Source: Rozella allomycis CSF55
Lineage: Eukaryota > Rozellomycota
Direction of reading: 5' to 3'
Length of the DNA stretch: 64,000 bases
Assembly: GCA_000442015.1 (NCBI GenBank)
Contig: KE560428.1
Coordinates: 23,707-87,706 of the forward strand
The notes beneath the pieces are model-generated. The model was not told the origin of the DNA, did no database searches, and saw nothing but the letters and a program-made list of their open reading frames with translations. This document shows, in pieces, positions 34,854 to 49,804 of this stretch (position 1 is its first letter; each line of letters starts with the position of its first letter). The translations under genes were made by a program, and so were the position numbers.

Positions 34854-35193
34854 ATGATGACACCTAATCCAACTTTGATAAGACAAGCACAATCTGCTAA
34901 TCGTGCCAATCCACCTACAAGAAGTTCGTCTTTTTCAAGAAAGATCTATAATACCTTCCTTCGCAAAAATTCTGTCTTTTGGACATGTGTAATTGCAACT
35001 GCTTTAGTTACTGAAGTCGCAATCGACATTGGCACCGAGAAATTCTGGCAATATCACAATCAAGGAGTAATTATATATTTTCATGGGTGTTTTAGAGATT
35101 GTTTAAGGATATAGTTGGGCAGATTGAAGCCAGAAGATCCAAAAGATTGGCGGANAACGATTGGCGGACGAGGCAGGAGAATCATCTGAATAA
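34854..35193 (+). CDS. QCR9: QCR9, cytochrome bc1 complex subunit 9
   Basis: Two exons (34854-35066 and 35096-35193) and a 29-nt intron. About 98 residues after collapsing the short repeat at the N (35155). The core KIYNTFLRKNSVFW, one transmembrane helix (TCVIATALVTEVAIDIGTEKF) and WQYHNQGRLFKDIVGQIE match Qcr9/UQCR10, a single-pass inner-membrane subunit of respiratory complex III. An N-terminal extension of about 27 polar residues is unusual and may be a targeting extension. The presence of complex III indicates a respiring mitochondrion. A TATA-like TATATAAG lies just upstream of the ATG. Confidence 0.9.
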
Positions 35194-35335
35194 TAAAGCT
35201 TCAAATTCAATCAATACTTTTATTTCTATTTATTTACATCATAAAACCACTGGCGGAGTGGCCTCAATTGTATACTGAATTTCAATAGAAATTTGAAACT
35301 TGAAAGTCCAGGCTCAGTTTTTATTCATTCATGAG

Positions 35336-35920
35336 TTATTCATTCATAAACCCACACCTTTTGCATTGTTTAATTTCAGTGTTTTTCGAGAATTCTTCAA
35401 TAACACGAGCTATTTGAACATCGAGATCTTCACAATTAAATTGAACTTCATGAACAGTATATTTGCACTGCTGGCAGTACCATCTTAAGGTATCTCATAA
35501 AATTTAGGTTGATAATTTTACCTATTTGATCGATATCTCTTGTTTGTTCAATTACAATACCGATTGAACCTGCATATCTAATCGGACAGTGAGGTACGCA
35601 TTCTAAGAATCAAATTTAGAATCTTTACTAGGTAAAAGATAAATATTTCCCTCTGGTATCTTAACCTCTCGAAATTCATTCAACAGATCGACGTATTTTA
35701 GTAACATGTCCCCCTTAAGTTGGAAGAATATTTCCTGAGATTTTTAATCATTGTGATTTACCTCGGTTTGATTTATGTGATAATCTTTACGGGAGTTTGG
35801 ACCAAGGACAATCATTATCTGAAAATCACCTTTCTGTATGACGGCATTCTGGACTGGACCTTTAAATTTATCAATATTTTTGGAAACCCAGTCCAAAATA
35901 TTTATTGGATATGGAACCAT
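35336..35920 (-). CDS. BNA1: 3-hydroxyanthranilate 3,4-dioxygenase
   Basis: Four exons (35920-35762, 35734-35629, 35602-35522, 35493-35336) with introns of 27, 26 and 28 nt give 167 residues, the short fungal/bacterial form. The iron ligands are visible in DYHINQTEE (His and Glu) and CVPHCPIRYAGS (His), with FFQLKGDMLLK and GNIYLLP around them. The C-terminus carries two Cys pairs (CQQC and CKRC), the rubredoxin-like metal site of this form. The enzyme opens the ring of 3-hydroxyanthranilate in the kynurenine route from tryptophan to quinolinate and NAD. All stops in single frames disappear on splicing. Confidence 0.95.
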
Positions 35921-35999
35921 TAAACCAAAGACTAAAACATGCTTTTAGAATTTTTCAAACTGATAGATCTTATTACTTGCAAAGCCACGTTTAGGGTAT

Positions 36000-37517
36000 A
36001 TGGTGCTCTTTCTTTTGATTCTTACAATTCTCTCCATTGTCTTGTTTTCGCTCTACAAAAAGTTTTTTATACCTCCCAAAAGCTTGAGAAGCATACCCAG
36101 GGCGCCATTTTTTAGTACAACAAGACTTCTCTTGACGGACATTCCAATAACTACAAGAATAAAAGTAGCAGAAAAAATGAAAGAAGCTGCAATGCTTAAA
36201 TATCCGAATAGTCCTGAAGATCATGTAGTTTTAATTAATTTTTTCGGGAAATGGTTGTTAGCAATCGAAAATCCAAAACTCTGTAAAATCGTTCTCTCAA
36301 ACTCGGAAGTGTTTTATAAATATGCCTATGCGGGATTGCAAGAGGGTACATTGAGTGGAGACTTAATGGGTGCAAATATCTTATCAGAGAGTGGACCGAA
36401 CTGGAAAAGGCATAGGAAAATTTTTAACCCAGTTTTTGTTAAAAATTGGGATACTATGACTTTTGGACTGAAAACCAAACAGTTGTTAAATCAATGGGAC
36501 TCTCTAATTGAAAATAAGAAGAGTATTAACGTGACCGAATGGATGCCTAGAATAACACTTGACATTTTTGGATTAGAAGTATTGGGTATTGATTTAAATG
36601 CCATAAAAGAAAATACTGACATGTACATAAAATATCAAAGAATGATGGAACTATTTAATGACTTTATTCTCTTACATCTTCCATTTGTTTATAAGCATTT
36701 TAACTTTCTTTCTAGGGTGAAAAACGCTAAGGAAGCAATCAATGACTTTAACAAAATTATCTATGACATTATTGAAGACAAAAAATCTAGAAAAGAGAAA
36801 GTAGCGGATGGAGACTTACTTGATCGTTTTATAATGGCGTCTGAGAGCGAAGTTGGGGGACTCTCAATAAAAGAACTACGGGACAGTGTTCTCATTACTC
36901 TAATAGCTGGGCACGACACTACATCAACTAGTTTGATATGTACATTGTATAATCTTGCTAAATACCCTGATGTGCAAGACAAAGCTCGAAGAGAAATCGA
37001 ACTAGTAATGAAATCAAATGACAAGAGAGCTATTCCAAGCTATGATGAACAAAAGGAATTCTATTATTTGAGTGCCATTTTAAAAGAAACTATGCGATTG
37101 TACCCGTCATTGTCTTCTTTGCCACTTAGAATAGCGACCAAGGACTTTAAATTAGGAAATATTGATCTTCCAAAAGGAACTCTGGTGACCATATCTGTGA
37201 TGGCTATGCATCACAATAAATCTCATTATGAGAATCCGGACCAGTTTATTCCGGAGAGATTTTACGATGAAGAACAAAATAAATTGAAATGTCCAATGGA
37301 GAATCTAAACGATTACAAATGGCTTCCATTCTCTGGTGGTGGTAGATCTTGTATCGGGATGCAATTTGCAATTATTGAACAAAGAATATTAACGGCGATG
37401 ATATTAAGAAATTATAGAATTGAACTCAGTGATGAATTAAAGCAAAGCGAAATACCTTTTGCAAAGAATCCCATACTTCATCCACTTGACGTCAATTTAA
37501 GGTTTATTAAAATTTGA
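36000..37517 (+). CDS. microsomal cytochrome P450
   Basis: An intronless 505-residue P450. An N-terminal membrane anchor (MVLFLLILTILSIVLFSLYK) precedes a proline-rich hinge. The I-helix is AGHDTTSTSL near residue 302, the K-helix ExxR is KETMRLYPS near 363, and the heme loop is FSGGGRSCIGMQFA near 445 with Cys about 450. Overall it resembles CYP4-like or fungal fatty-acid/xenobiotic hydroxylases. The sterol C14-demethylase signature is not obvious, so it is probably not CYP51. Substrate cannot be inferred. It is divergent to the 3-HAO gene with only about 80 bp between starts. Confidence 0.95.
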   Translation: MVLFLLILTILSIVLFSLYKKFFIPPKSLRSIPRAPFFSTTRLLLTDIPITTRIKVAEKMKEAAMLKYPNSPEDHVVLINFFGKWLLAIENPKLCKIVLSNSEVFYKYAYAGLQEGTLSGDLMGANILSESGPNWKRHRKIFNPVFVKNWDTMTFGLKTKQLLNQWDSLIENKKSINVTEWMPRITLDIFGLEVLGIDLNAIKENTDMYIKYQRMMELFNDFILLHLPFVYKHFNFLSRVKNAKEAINDFNKIIYDIIEDKKSRKEKVADGDLLDRFIMASESEVGGLSIKELRDSVLITLIAGHDTTSTSLICTLYNLAKYPDVQDKARREIELVMKSNDKRAIPSYDEQKEFYYLSAILKETMRLYPSLSSLPLRIATKDFKLGNIDLPKGTLVTISVMAMHHNKSHYENPDQFIPERFYDEEQNKLKCPMENLNDYKWLPFSGGGRSCIGMQFAIIEQRILTAMILRNYRIELSDELKQSEIPFAKNPILHPLDVNLRFIKI

Positions 37518-37535
37518 ATAAAGCTCTTATTTATG

Positions 37536-38475
37536 TTACAAGTTGTATTTTTCTGCTATCATCGCCGCAAATTTTTCGATGATATTTTTATCGTTTTCAT
37601 CGTATATGATATCACCTAAACTTTTAGGCCTGCTTTCGTCTCTCGCATCGTCGTCTTCTCTGAATGCGAACCATTTGGAAAACCGTTTTTGAGTACTATT
37701 AACGTACTGGACAAGGTCTTGCGATGTTAAATAACTTTGCTCATTTACACCAGCCAACTCGTTATATTCCGTTCGATACAGACTAAAATATTAAAAGAAA
37801 TGTCTTTACATTGATTCGACAAAGATACCAAACGCCAGAGTAACAGAAGCAATTATTCCAAAACGTTTTGTTATAGATGCTGTTCTTATAATCTCTATCA
37901 TTGATAGATGTTCACCTTCTCTTTCTTCTTCGCCTGCGAATGCTTCATGATACGTTGCTGTAGCCAATATTGTTCTCTCAAATTCTTCATATGACGGCGG
38001 TTTATAGTTTTTCATTCGTTCAGCAAAAGGGGTGCTATTTTCAATTTCATCTTCTTCCTAAAATACAAGAAAGGAGACTAGTTACTCTCCTCATCGATCC
38101 TTGGCTAAAGATTTTGGAATCATATGCCTTTCTCCTTTCTTTGTTTATAAGATCATCATAAGCTTGTTTTATTTTAATAAACCGATCGTGACTTTCTTCC
38201 TTACTAAGGTTTCCATTGAGTGCCGCCAAATCAGGATGATACTTTTTAACCAATTTTTGATACCGAGTTTTTATTTCATCTACAGATGCGAATTTTTCAA
38301 CTCCTAGAAGATCATAATGATCAATATTCGGATCATTAAAGTTTGGCTCCTGGTCACCATTTTCATCGTATCTATTATCTGTGCGTGACTGCGATTCATA
38401 ATATCTCATAGAAGAGTATCCCCAATATCTTTTCATGATGGATGGTTTCACCATACGAGACAATTGTAATAGCAT
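37536..38475 (-). CDS. J-domain protein with C-terminal membrane segment, probably mitochondrial
   Basis: Three exons (38475-38086, 38057-37810, 37782-37536), introns of 28 and 27 nt, 294 residues. The N-terminus is basic and hydroxylated like a mitochondrial presequence. The J domain (DHYDLLGVEKFASVDEIKTR) has HPD in YHPDLAAL. The middle is charged, followed by one transmembrane segment (FGIIASVTLAFGIFV) and a hydrophilic tail. It resembles the DNAJC-type single-pass J-proteins rather than DnaJ with zinc fingers. The partner Hsp70 is unknown. Its start is 116 bp from the divergent hypothetical gene at 38592. Confidence 0.85.
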
Positions 38476-38591
38476 GAATTAAGGATGATTTCGAATTTTT
38501 CGTTTATTGAAAAGGTAAGTGGGTTTTAATACGATTATTGAATTAATTATAATATTTAAGGAAAAAAAATTGTATAATGAAAAAAACTTAA

Positions 38592-39101
38592 ATGGTTTGT
38601 AAATATATATTTGATAGCTATCGGAAGTTAATGAACAACACCACCAATTCCAGAATCTTCGTCGGGGATGGTTATCGACCCACATTTTCCAAGTATGATA
38701 GAATAACTATGATGGAAGATCAATTAAACACAAGCCCTTTGAATAGAACGAAGAAAGTCTTTGCAACCGTGGACCTTGATTCCAATAAACACCTTAATCG
38801 ACGTCGATCTTCACGATCTGCCTCAAAAAATCTTGTGCCTGAAAGGATATTGATGAATTTGAAAGAAATGGCAAACATTCATAAAGAGGAAGATCTTTTA
38901 ATTGATACTGTGAGAAACATTACAACCAGTATACGAGGTGTAAAGAATGGTTGGAAACAAATGGAAGAATCTACGAGGCAAGTTCTTGGGAAAGAATTTG
39001 AAATACAATCTTTGCATAGCACCTTTAATGCCAGTAGTATGGGATTATACAAAACTTCTTCAATTACAGATTCGAAAATAATTTGGCAGCAAGACAATTA
39101 A
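38592..39101 (+). CDS. hypothetical protein
   Basis: 169 residues, or about 156 if translation starts at the MNNTTNSRIF methionine. A basic Ser/Arg patch (RRRSSRSASKN) lies in the first half, and a helical region (LLIDTVRNITTSIRGVKNGW) in the second. No known family, no signal peptide. It precedes NCKAP1 on the same strand with 68 bp between. Confidence 0.55.
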   Translation: MVCKYIFDSYRKLMNNTTNSRIFVGDGYRPTFSKYDRITMMEDQLNTSPLNRTKKVFATVDLDSNKHLNRRRSSRSASKNLVPERILMNLKEMANIHKEEDLLIDTVRNITTSIRGVKNGWKQMEESTRQVLGKEFEIQSLHSTFNASSMGLYKTSSITDSKIIWQQDN

Positions 39102-39169
39102 ATTATTCATTTATTCGGTTCAAGAACTCTGTTTTGGAGTTTTTTTATTTATTGTTTATATTTTGAGAA

Positions 39170-42100
39170 ATGATCAACGAATCCGTTAGAACACTCCCAG
39201 AGAGACTTCCAGTGTTAGTGGATTATGGTGCAAAAATTTTAAAATCTCTTGAATATTTATATGATATTATGAAATCGACAGACGAACCGCCAGATATTGA
39301 GCCAAATCCACTTTTTATATTGAAACCTTTGATTTTAACAGAAACCGCTTTCAGTTCCATAAATAAGCTTTTGAACAGAAAATTCCCTTTATTGCCAGAT
39401 ATCTCACATGTAAATGATAAATTTTGCCATTGAAGAGACTAAAGGGTTTCAGGAGTTTTGTCTAGCGCACAATGAGGTGATGCAAAGTTGTGAAATCTTT
39501 TACAGCTGCATGCTTCGAATCACTCATTTGTATCAGGAATCTATTATTGCACTTAATGATGTATCTCAAATAGTGCCCAATAAAGTAAAGAACTATTTTC
39601 CACCAATAAAAGATATGCTTTACAAGCAATATAGCAATATACTCATCTTTGATAATGTCTAACATCGTTAATATATTCATAATATTGGCACAAATGCCAG
39701 AGCTTAAAGTCACAGTTGCTGCCTTCAAGGTAGCAAAAGATTTTATAAAAACATTCCAACAAGGAGATGATTATTATGATACTATCTCAAGTTTAATAAT
39801 GGAATACGAAGAGAATGTTTTATCTACCCTTCAAGCAAACTTTTCATTTATAGGTCCATGGTTTGGAAACTTATTCGAGTCCCTGAAACCAGATATTCAA
39901 ACAGCTACGCAATCTTGTGAGGCTTTAAGGAGAGACAACAATTTAAACATTTTGGTTCCGTTTAACATTGAAGGCTGGAATTTACAATCGGTATATCTAC
40001 ACTTCAGTTTTAAGATCAGTATTTAACAACTTTGACAAGAAACAACACATTCTTCAAATCCTTAAGTTTTAATGCCTTACTTTTTCCTGATGAACTCAAC
40101 AAACCAACTGTTATGGAGACTGTCAAATATCTATACCAATATCAACTCGCAGCACCTTTATTTGGTTCTGAGGTATTTTTCATATTAAATGAAAATAAAG
40201 ATGATTGACTACAAAAAAATATTTGAAGCAGCTACAAAGTCACATTTTAAAGTAGGGAAAAGTGTCTTGTCTGTTTTGTAAGTTTTTTGATGACACAAAT
40301 AAAACAGGGAAATAAATCCAGAGAGGCTATCCAGAATAATTAATTTTCGTTTTGACCGGCGTGAATACTTGAGGAGACAACTTCGATATACGTATTTGGG
40401 TTGCCTAGATTCGCCCCATATAGTAGAATCATCAATTCAAGTAAGGAAGTAGATGTGATGGGCTTATAGAAAATACTTTCTTTGCTGAAACTTACACGAA
40501 ATGAAATCGTCCTATATTTTTACCACTACAAAGCGCTTGTGAGTGACCTCGAAGTCGCTAAGGAAATTGAAAGCGAAGAGCAAAAGATTCCGCATGAGCC
40601 ATTTATTGCAGAACTTCTGTATTGGCTCGATGTTTTACGTCGATATATCAAACAAGAAGACGTAAAAGGATGTACCAAAATCAACGTTCGATACCCTAGA
40701 TGTTATATCTACTTGCTTTCAAAACATTAAAACCTGGTGTGATGAATTAAGTGCGTACTCTGATAAATTTGAGGAAAAGAAACGAGGGGATGACTATGGC
40801 ATGAAACTCTTTATTAATTTCAAGGAAAACGTCAAAGCATTTTCGGATGAACCCGATCGCTGTAAGGTATATTTCTTTTGAATTTCTATAAATAGGCGAT
40901 ATTAATGGATTGGGTTCGACTTCAGGTGTATCTTTGTACACCCGGAGCATCAGTATTCAACAATGACATTGATTTAACCAAACTATTTACATTATGCGAA
41001 GCTATTTCGTTTTCAGTCAAGTAAATATAAATCGACACTTTAGTCTCGTAGACTTTCTTCAGATTACGATGGAACCATTTTTGAATATACTGATATATCT
41101 GAGATTGTTTGTTTTTCAGAACTACTCTTCGATTGCTTTGAATTTAATTTAAATGATCCCAACGATCCTCTATTTGACTCTGGATTCCCTCGGCTAATAG
41201 CGATGTCTTTTGAAAAGGTTAATCATATTTTACCATCAGTTGTAAATTGTTATTGAGTCTACTAATATCAGATATCTTTTGAAACCATAAAGACGGCGAA
41301 TATGATTGACAGAATGTTCAATCTAATTGCTCAAAAATGGGAGGATTCCTTTTACAAATGCATCACAGTTATTCTGGAGATTGAAGCAAAAGTAACTTTA
41401 TAAGAAAAAATATTAATAGAATGTTGACCAAATAAGGCTATCACGTATAATTCAAAATGAAAGGGTCGGAAATCAATTAGTTTCAGAAGACAGCCAAAAG
41501 TACAGTTTGTAAAGATTTACATAATTAAAGACTTAACTTTCTTTCTGAAGGATTGAGATATTTAAAATCAGTCTCAAAATCGTTCTCAGATTTCCAAAAG
41601 TTTACAATATACGACTTGGAATTTTATCCGAAGCAATATTTCGTTGATAAGATTGTGCTTATAATTAAACAGTATTTAAAATTTGTTTAATGAAGATAGG
41701 TGCTTGGCGCAAATGATCTTAGATAAGCCTGTTATTGAATCTAGTAAAAGTGCTGCAAAAGAAGTGCCTGTTAGACCCACCGTCGCTTTACAAAGGATTG
41801 AATCCTTTTTATACTTTTTGATAGATGCCACGAAAGATTTAAATATCGATATTCTGGATTTGTATAAGTTAATATTGCAAGAAGAACGTTGTAAGACATT
41901 TGGCACAGACGGTGTTCAACAAATATACTATAGAAAGTCTTCCAAACGAGACAAAACTATGCTTCCAATTTTACCCGAAAGCGATTGTAATATCCCGATT
42001 TCTTACTATTATTCATTTTGGTATATGTAGGATTCTTGGTGATATAGGTACATCCACTTCATTCACGGCAACATTTGTTGTAATTCCATAACATATTCAA

Positions 42101-43247
42101 ATCGTCTTAAATGTTTTGTTAATTGTTTCGAGTCACCTTGCAACATTGAAAATCTAACTAGTGCCATGGATCTTGTAGCCCTTTGCAAAATCTTGGGGAA
42201 CCAAGGTTTGGAAGTTTTTGACAATATACTTATATCCTCCATAGTTGATAACCTATCAAAACTAGTTGTAAATATCATTTAGAATCAGCATAGGAAAGCA
42301 TGTCAGAATCAATTGAATATCTACTTAAATTTGATCTAAACGGTCTTAAAGACATTAGGACGGATTTGAAAGGATTCAAAAGNAGAATTAGCATAGGAAA
42401 ACATGTCAGAATCAATTGAATATCTACTCAAATTAGATCTAAACGGTCTTAAAGACATTAGGACGGATTTGAAAGGATTCAAAAGTACAGAATTTCGGTT
42501 TTTATAATTAGATATTAGTGTTTTTAATGATTTGTTGATTGGATTAGGAGCCTTGCTTAAGTTGAAAGAAGATATTGATAATGCAAAGAATTCAGTATGT
42601 AATCTAGTAAAATTTTCAAAGGTAATTAATGTCAACGATACCTACGCGCCTACATTATTATCTGAGCCGTCTAATCAAAGAGTAATGCATTTATCGTGAC
42701 GAACAAAGAATCCTAGTTTAATCTCTATGATCAGCGAAAATAATGATAAAATAAGAAACCTATTCGATGGTTCTCAAGCGATTTGGGCAACATTCCCAGT
42801 CACATCTTCGCTTGCCCTTATCGCATTGTTCTTTCAAGATGGAACAAAATATAACATGTCAATAGATGGTAAAATTATTTTAGATCTAATACAAGGCTTC
42901 GAAAATAATGCTCACTTGATGATTTACGCTGTTAAAATCTTGTTCAACTTGGTGTCTGTTGTCATATTTAGTGACCGATTGGAAAATCTTAAAGAGATGG
43001 AAATTAATTTTTTCATTGTAAACCAGCCCGTGGGATTAAAATAGCCATGTGTTAATCTACTTCAGAGGAACGACAAACTGAGTCAAGGACGAATAAAAGA
43101 ATGCTATAAGTTACTACATCAAGTAACTAACAGATTGGGGTTTATATTTAGTATTATCAAGATTCACCAACTCAATTAGTTGACTTTGTCAACCACAATT
43201 TTGTTTTCGATCACATAGTGTCGATTCACACCGATGCTTCCAAATAG
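39170..43247 (+). CDS. NCKAP1/HEM (Nap1) subunit of the SCAR/WAVE complex
   Basis: A many-exon gene whose pieces line up in order with NCKAP1/HEM proteins. They start LPERLPVLVDYGAKIL, then INKLLNRKFPLLPDIS, an IFIILAQMPELKVTV segment, AELLYWLDVLRRYIK, LMDWVRLQVYL, FPRLIAMSF, and near the end FPVTSSLALIALFF with LFNLVSVVIFSDRL. The estimated product is about 1,100 residues, the family size. Resolved introns include 39410-39437 (28 nt), a 27-nt intron near 43017 and 43151-43179 (29 nt). One frame change near 39,650 and several middle boundaries remain unresolved. A single-N junction at 42383 duplicates 102 bp. The protein holds the WAVE complex together and links Rac to Arp2/3-driven actin growth; it implies pseudopods or phagocytosis. 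The family call rests on spaced short motifs. Confidence 0.75.
42281..42485. repeat. single-N junction with 102-bp direct repeat
   Basis: 42281-42382 and 42384-42485 flank the N at 42383 and differ at several bases (for example AAAGC/AAAAC). They look like two alleles of one contig end, inside NCKAP1. Confidence 0.88.
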
Positions 43248-43297
43248 AAAACAAAATGATGATTTAATAAAATTTCAAATTCAAGTTTATTAACCAA

Positions 43298-44285
<988 letters not shown>

Positions 44286-44372
44286 CTACGTGGCGTAAAC
44301 AAATTAACCAGGGTCGTCCAATTTAAAGTAGATGGGCCCCTGAACCTGAAATTTCATAGTGAAAGACGGAAT

Positions 44373-46657
<2,285 letters not shown>

Positions 46658-46720
46658 AAAAAATTGAGGCTTGGTCGGCGAGCCGCGAGATAAGCTACAA
46701 TAAGAAAAGAAATTGACGAT

Positions 46721-48115
46721 TTATTCTTGTTTAATATCCACTGACGTAATGGCTTCTATTCTTTCAAAAAGAGTAGGATGGCAATAATGATAAGTTACGT
46801 ACCTAGATCAACGAAGATTGACTAAATTACCATCTGTCTGGATTCAAATTTGAAAGATTTTCTGAATGAATTTTAATCAACGCATTAACTAATTCAAGAG
46901 AGTATCCATGTTTAACAGCAAATGCGTCCGCTTCGTATTCATGTTTTCTTGACACAATGTTCATGGCGAAGTTTAGCATGTGATCTACCGGGGAGCTTAC
47001 GTATTGAAAGAAAATAAAACCAAGAACAACAGGATATGTTTTTCCATAGAATCCAAACAAGTTGAATATGTATTCGTTAAGTATAAACTGAGATAAGACG
47101 TAGAGATTTAAAAAGAATATTCCCTGTGAAATTACGATGCGTCTCATGGTATGACTTAATTTCCAATGTCCTAATTCATGTGCAACAACAGCAACAACTT
47201 CATTAGTCTTCACTTGCTTTAGCAATGTGTCAAAGATGACAATTCGATAATTTTTGAATAGCCCAAAGAAGAAAGCATTGGAATGAGCAGATCTCTTACT
47301 CCCTAGGTTTTTTAATTTTGATTCAAATTACCATCCATTACAAATAAATTCGTTAAAGGAAACTCGACCTTCTTTGCCAAGGCAAAAATTTTTGACCTTA
47401 ATTCACCTTCTTCAATCGGAGTAAATTGATTGAATAATGGCATAATGAATGAAGGATAAACAAGAATCATGAAAAATTGAAAAACTACTAGAAATATGAA
47501 CAAATACCAGTAAAAGGAAGATCCGAAATAACGAACAATAGCGATTACGCATCCCAAAATTGGAACGCCAAATAAAGATACGAGCACGATCGTCTTAAAT
47601 TGATCCATGAAATAAATCTTTAAAGTTTGCTTATTAAAGCCATGTTTTTCTTCCAAGTNTTTGCTTATTAAAGCCATGCTTTTCTTCCAAGTAAAATGTT
47701 TGTATCAAATTCCATGGCAGATCAATTGCCCAGTTAATGGCATAGAAAATTCCTATAAATACACAAGATACATAAATCTTTAATAACGAAAGTTAAAAAA
47801 TACCTCATTGTATAGTAAGCTAAAATCATGGACTTTAGCTAAATTTTCTGAGACTTCCCACATCTTGACCAAACCATTACTTAAAAGCAATCCCAAAACA
47901 ACTACAAATGAAAATAATCTGTACAACAACGAAAACTTGAGTTTGTCCGCATTGTATGCTCTAGACTTATCATAGTCGACCTGTGAGACCACGGACTGAA
48001 CTTTTGGAGGCATCACAGAACTCCTCAATCTTGAAAACTGCCTGATATCCAAATACGTTTCAAACGTGAATACCAATCCAATAAACGCTAAAACTGTTGC
48101 GAACAGGCAGACCAT
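46721..48115 (-). CDS. STE24: STE24 CAAX prenyl protease
   Basis: Four exons with introns of 26, 29 and 28 nt. A polytopic membrane protein with the zinc motif HELGHWK, the downstream glutamate region (SRKHEYEADAFAVKHGY), SKRSAHSNAFFFG, and the conserved FMILVYPSFIMPLFNQFTP and YYLEEKHGFN-like segment. Ste24 cleaves prenylated CAAX proteins in the ER and inner nuclear membrane and clears clogged translocons. A single-N junction (47659) with 33-bp direct repeats splits the frame artificially at EEKHGFNKQTLK. The C-terminus ends SVDIKQE without a dilysine signal. Confidence 0.95.
47626..47692. repeat. single-N junction with 33-bp direct repeat inside STE24
   Basis: 47626-47658 and 47660-47692 differ at one base and flank the N at 47659. 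Likely unmerged contig overlap. Confidence 0.9.
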
Positions 48116-48196
48116 TGCGTTATAAATTCCCGAATTTCGGTTTACCTTGAAATATAGAAATATGAAATAAATGGAAGAAAATCTTAAATATGTTTA

Positions 48197-49546
48197 TTAA
48201 ATCGAATGTATTTTAAAATAACGAGGTAATTCCTCTGATTTCTCCCTACATTTCCTTTCTTTTACCTTTTGCATAAATTCTTTGAATATGCATTCAAATA
48301 CTACTAAATAATTTAAATATTCATAGTTTTCATAGAAATGATCGCGTTTTTCAATGCTAAGTTGTGGACAGTAATGGAAGTAATCACGCACTGGAACAAC
48401 ACTTTCCATAAAGTCAGGTACATCATCCAAGTATTTAGTATAGTCGACGAAAATCTCTTTTTTGACCATGCTATTAAGATTTTTAACCACGAATCTTTCA
48501 ATTGAATTAATATCCAAATCGTATTCCCTGTAAAATTTTAACATGGCGCGGTAGCAATCCACTCTGTAGAAACAATATTCAAGTGTATACTGAATTTCCC
48601 TTGTTGTCAATATTCCATCGCCCGTACTTTGTGTATCAGTATAAAAGGGCCATTTGTCTTCTTCAAATCCGTCAGCTTTTGGGGCGAGCTTGTAGATGTA
48701 TTTGAAAAAATCTTTGATAATTTGATGTTGAAATTGTCTCAAATTTCTTATTTTGCCATTGTCAAAAATTTGATCAATCTTCTTGTGCCATACAATAGGA
48801 TAAATAACTTTAGATCTTGGCGAAACATGTTTTTCGTTATCTTTTGGATATATTATATGATTAGCTTTTACATCCATTGCCATTTTATGACATTGAGACC
48901 TAACTTTCAGGATCATCTCTTCTGAAATACCAATATCCAAAGAGTCTTTGTGGAAGTGGTTACAAATAGAAGATAAGTCCGACGAAGGGTTGTATGGAAA
49001 ACTCTTCAAATAGCTCTTTACTTCGTCAAGAGAATATGAATGAATAACAGAATCAGGTTTTAGATACTTTTCAGAGTAAAATTTTAAAGCAATGAAAGCT
49101 ATTAGCATATTTTCAGTTAAGCTTGCTGGCGGCTTTAATAAAAAGTTACCGGTAACGTCTTTTCGCTCTAAAAAACGTGACACGGTAATCACAACATTGT
49201 ATTCTAGCGTTGTTTTAATCAATCTCTTATCGGTGCCCTCATCTGCTATTCTGCTTACATGATCAACAAAGTCTACTGCAAGATTTTGAACAATTTCGAC
49301 TGCATGCTCCCTTTCAGATGATGTAATTTCGTAATTTTCAATACGCTTTTTGACCAAGAAGCTTTTTAGGTTTTCAATAACGCTTTTATAGATACCAAAA
49401 AGTTCAGTTAATCTAGTGGCGTTTGACGCCTGCCTCGATACATCAGATCTATAGGCCCTTAAAAACTCGTCTAGATTCGAATATTGATTTGCAGCGATAA
49501 ATGGAGTCAATATCAGCAAGCACTGGAAGAAAAATACCAAGCGCAT
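48197..49546 (-). CDS. secreted protein of unknown family, tandem copy 1
   Basis: 449 residues when started at MRLVFFFQCLLILTPFIAA. That start gives a signal peptide and aligns with its paralog; an in-frame ATG 90 bp upstream (49636) is less likely because the sequence conserved between the copies ends there. The mature protein is helical and charged, with shared motifs EHAVEIVQNLAVDFVDHVSR, KKIDQIFDNGKIRNLR, the highly conserved HQIIKDFFKYIYKLAPKADG, and ILTTREIQYTLEYCFYRVDC. A few Cys are conserved between copies. No known domain. It is about 60% identical by eye to the next gene; location beyond the secretory pathway and role are unknown. Confidence 0.75.
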   Translation of the reverse strand: MRLVFFFQCLLILTPFIAANQYSNLDEFLRAYRSDVSRQASNATRLTELFGIYKSVIENLKSFLVKKRIENYEITSSEREHAVEIVQNLAVDFVDHVSRIADEGTDKRLIKTTLEYNVVITVSRFLERKDVTGNFLLKPPASLTENMLIAFIALKFYSEKYLKPDSVIHSYSLDEVKSYLKSFPYNPSSDLSSICNHFHKDSLDIGISEEMILKVRSQCHKMAMDVKANHIIYPKDNEKHVSPRSKVIYPIVWHKKIDQIFDNGKIRNLRQFQHQIIKDFFKYIYKLAPKADGFEEDKWPFYTDTQSTGDGILTTREIQYTLEYCFYRVDCYRAMLKFYREYDLDINSIERFVVKNLNSMVKKEIFVDYTKYLDDVPDFMESVVPVRDYFHYCPQLSIEKRDHFYENYEYLNYLVVFECIFKEFMQKVKERKCREKSEELPRYFKIHSI

Positions 49547-49570
49547 AGTAAATTTAGTAATCAGTGGCTG
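49547..49570 (-). promoter_or_regulatory. conserved 5' flank of tandem secreted gene, copy 1
   Basis: 24 bp immediately upstream of the ATG, differing at one base from 51173-51196. The similarity stops beyond it, so the duplication or the selection reached only this far. Confidence 0.5.
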
Positions 49571-49804
49571 TTTTCGAAATCTGGTAAAAGAACCGTAGAT
49601 CAGAGAGCCAAGTAACTGATGCAATGCTCTTTTCAAGAAGCATTATGTAAATTTTTAAATAAATTATTCTAAATATAACAAAAATTCTGACACGGGCGGG
49701 GGAATAATGGCATAAGGAACCACAGTTTAGGGTGAAGAAATCCCCTTTTTATCCCCCATTTCCAGATTTGTAAAATGTAGAGAGAAAATGAAATGCTTTG
49801 TTTA

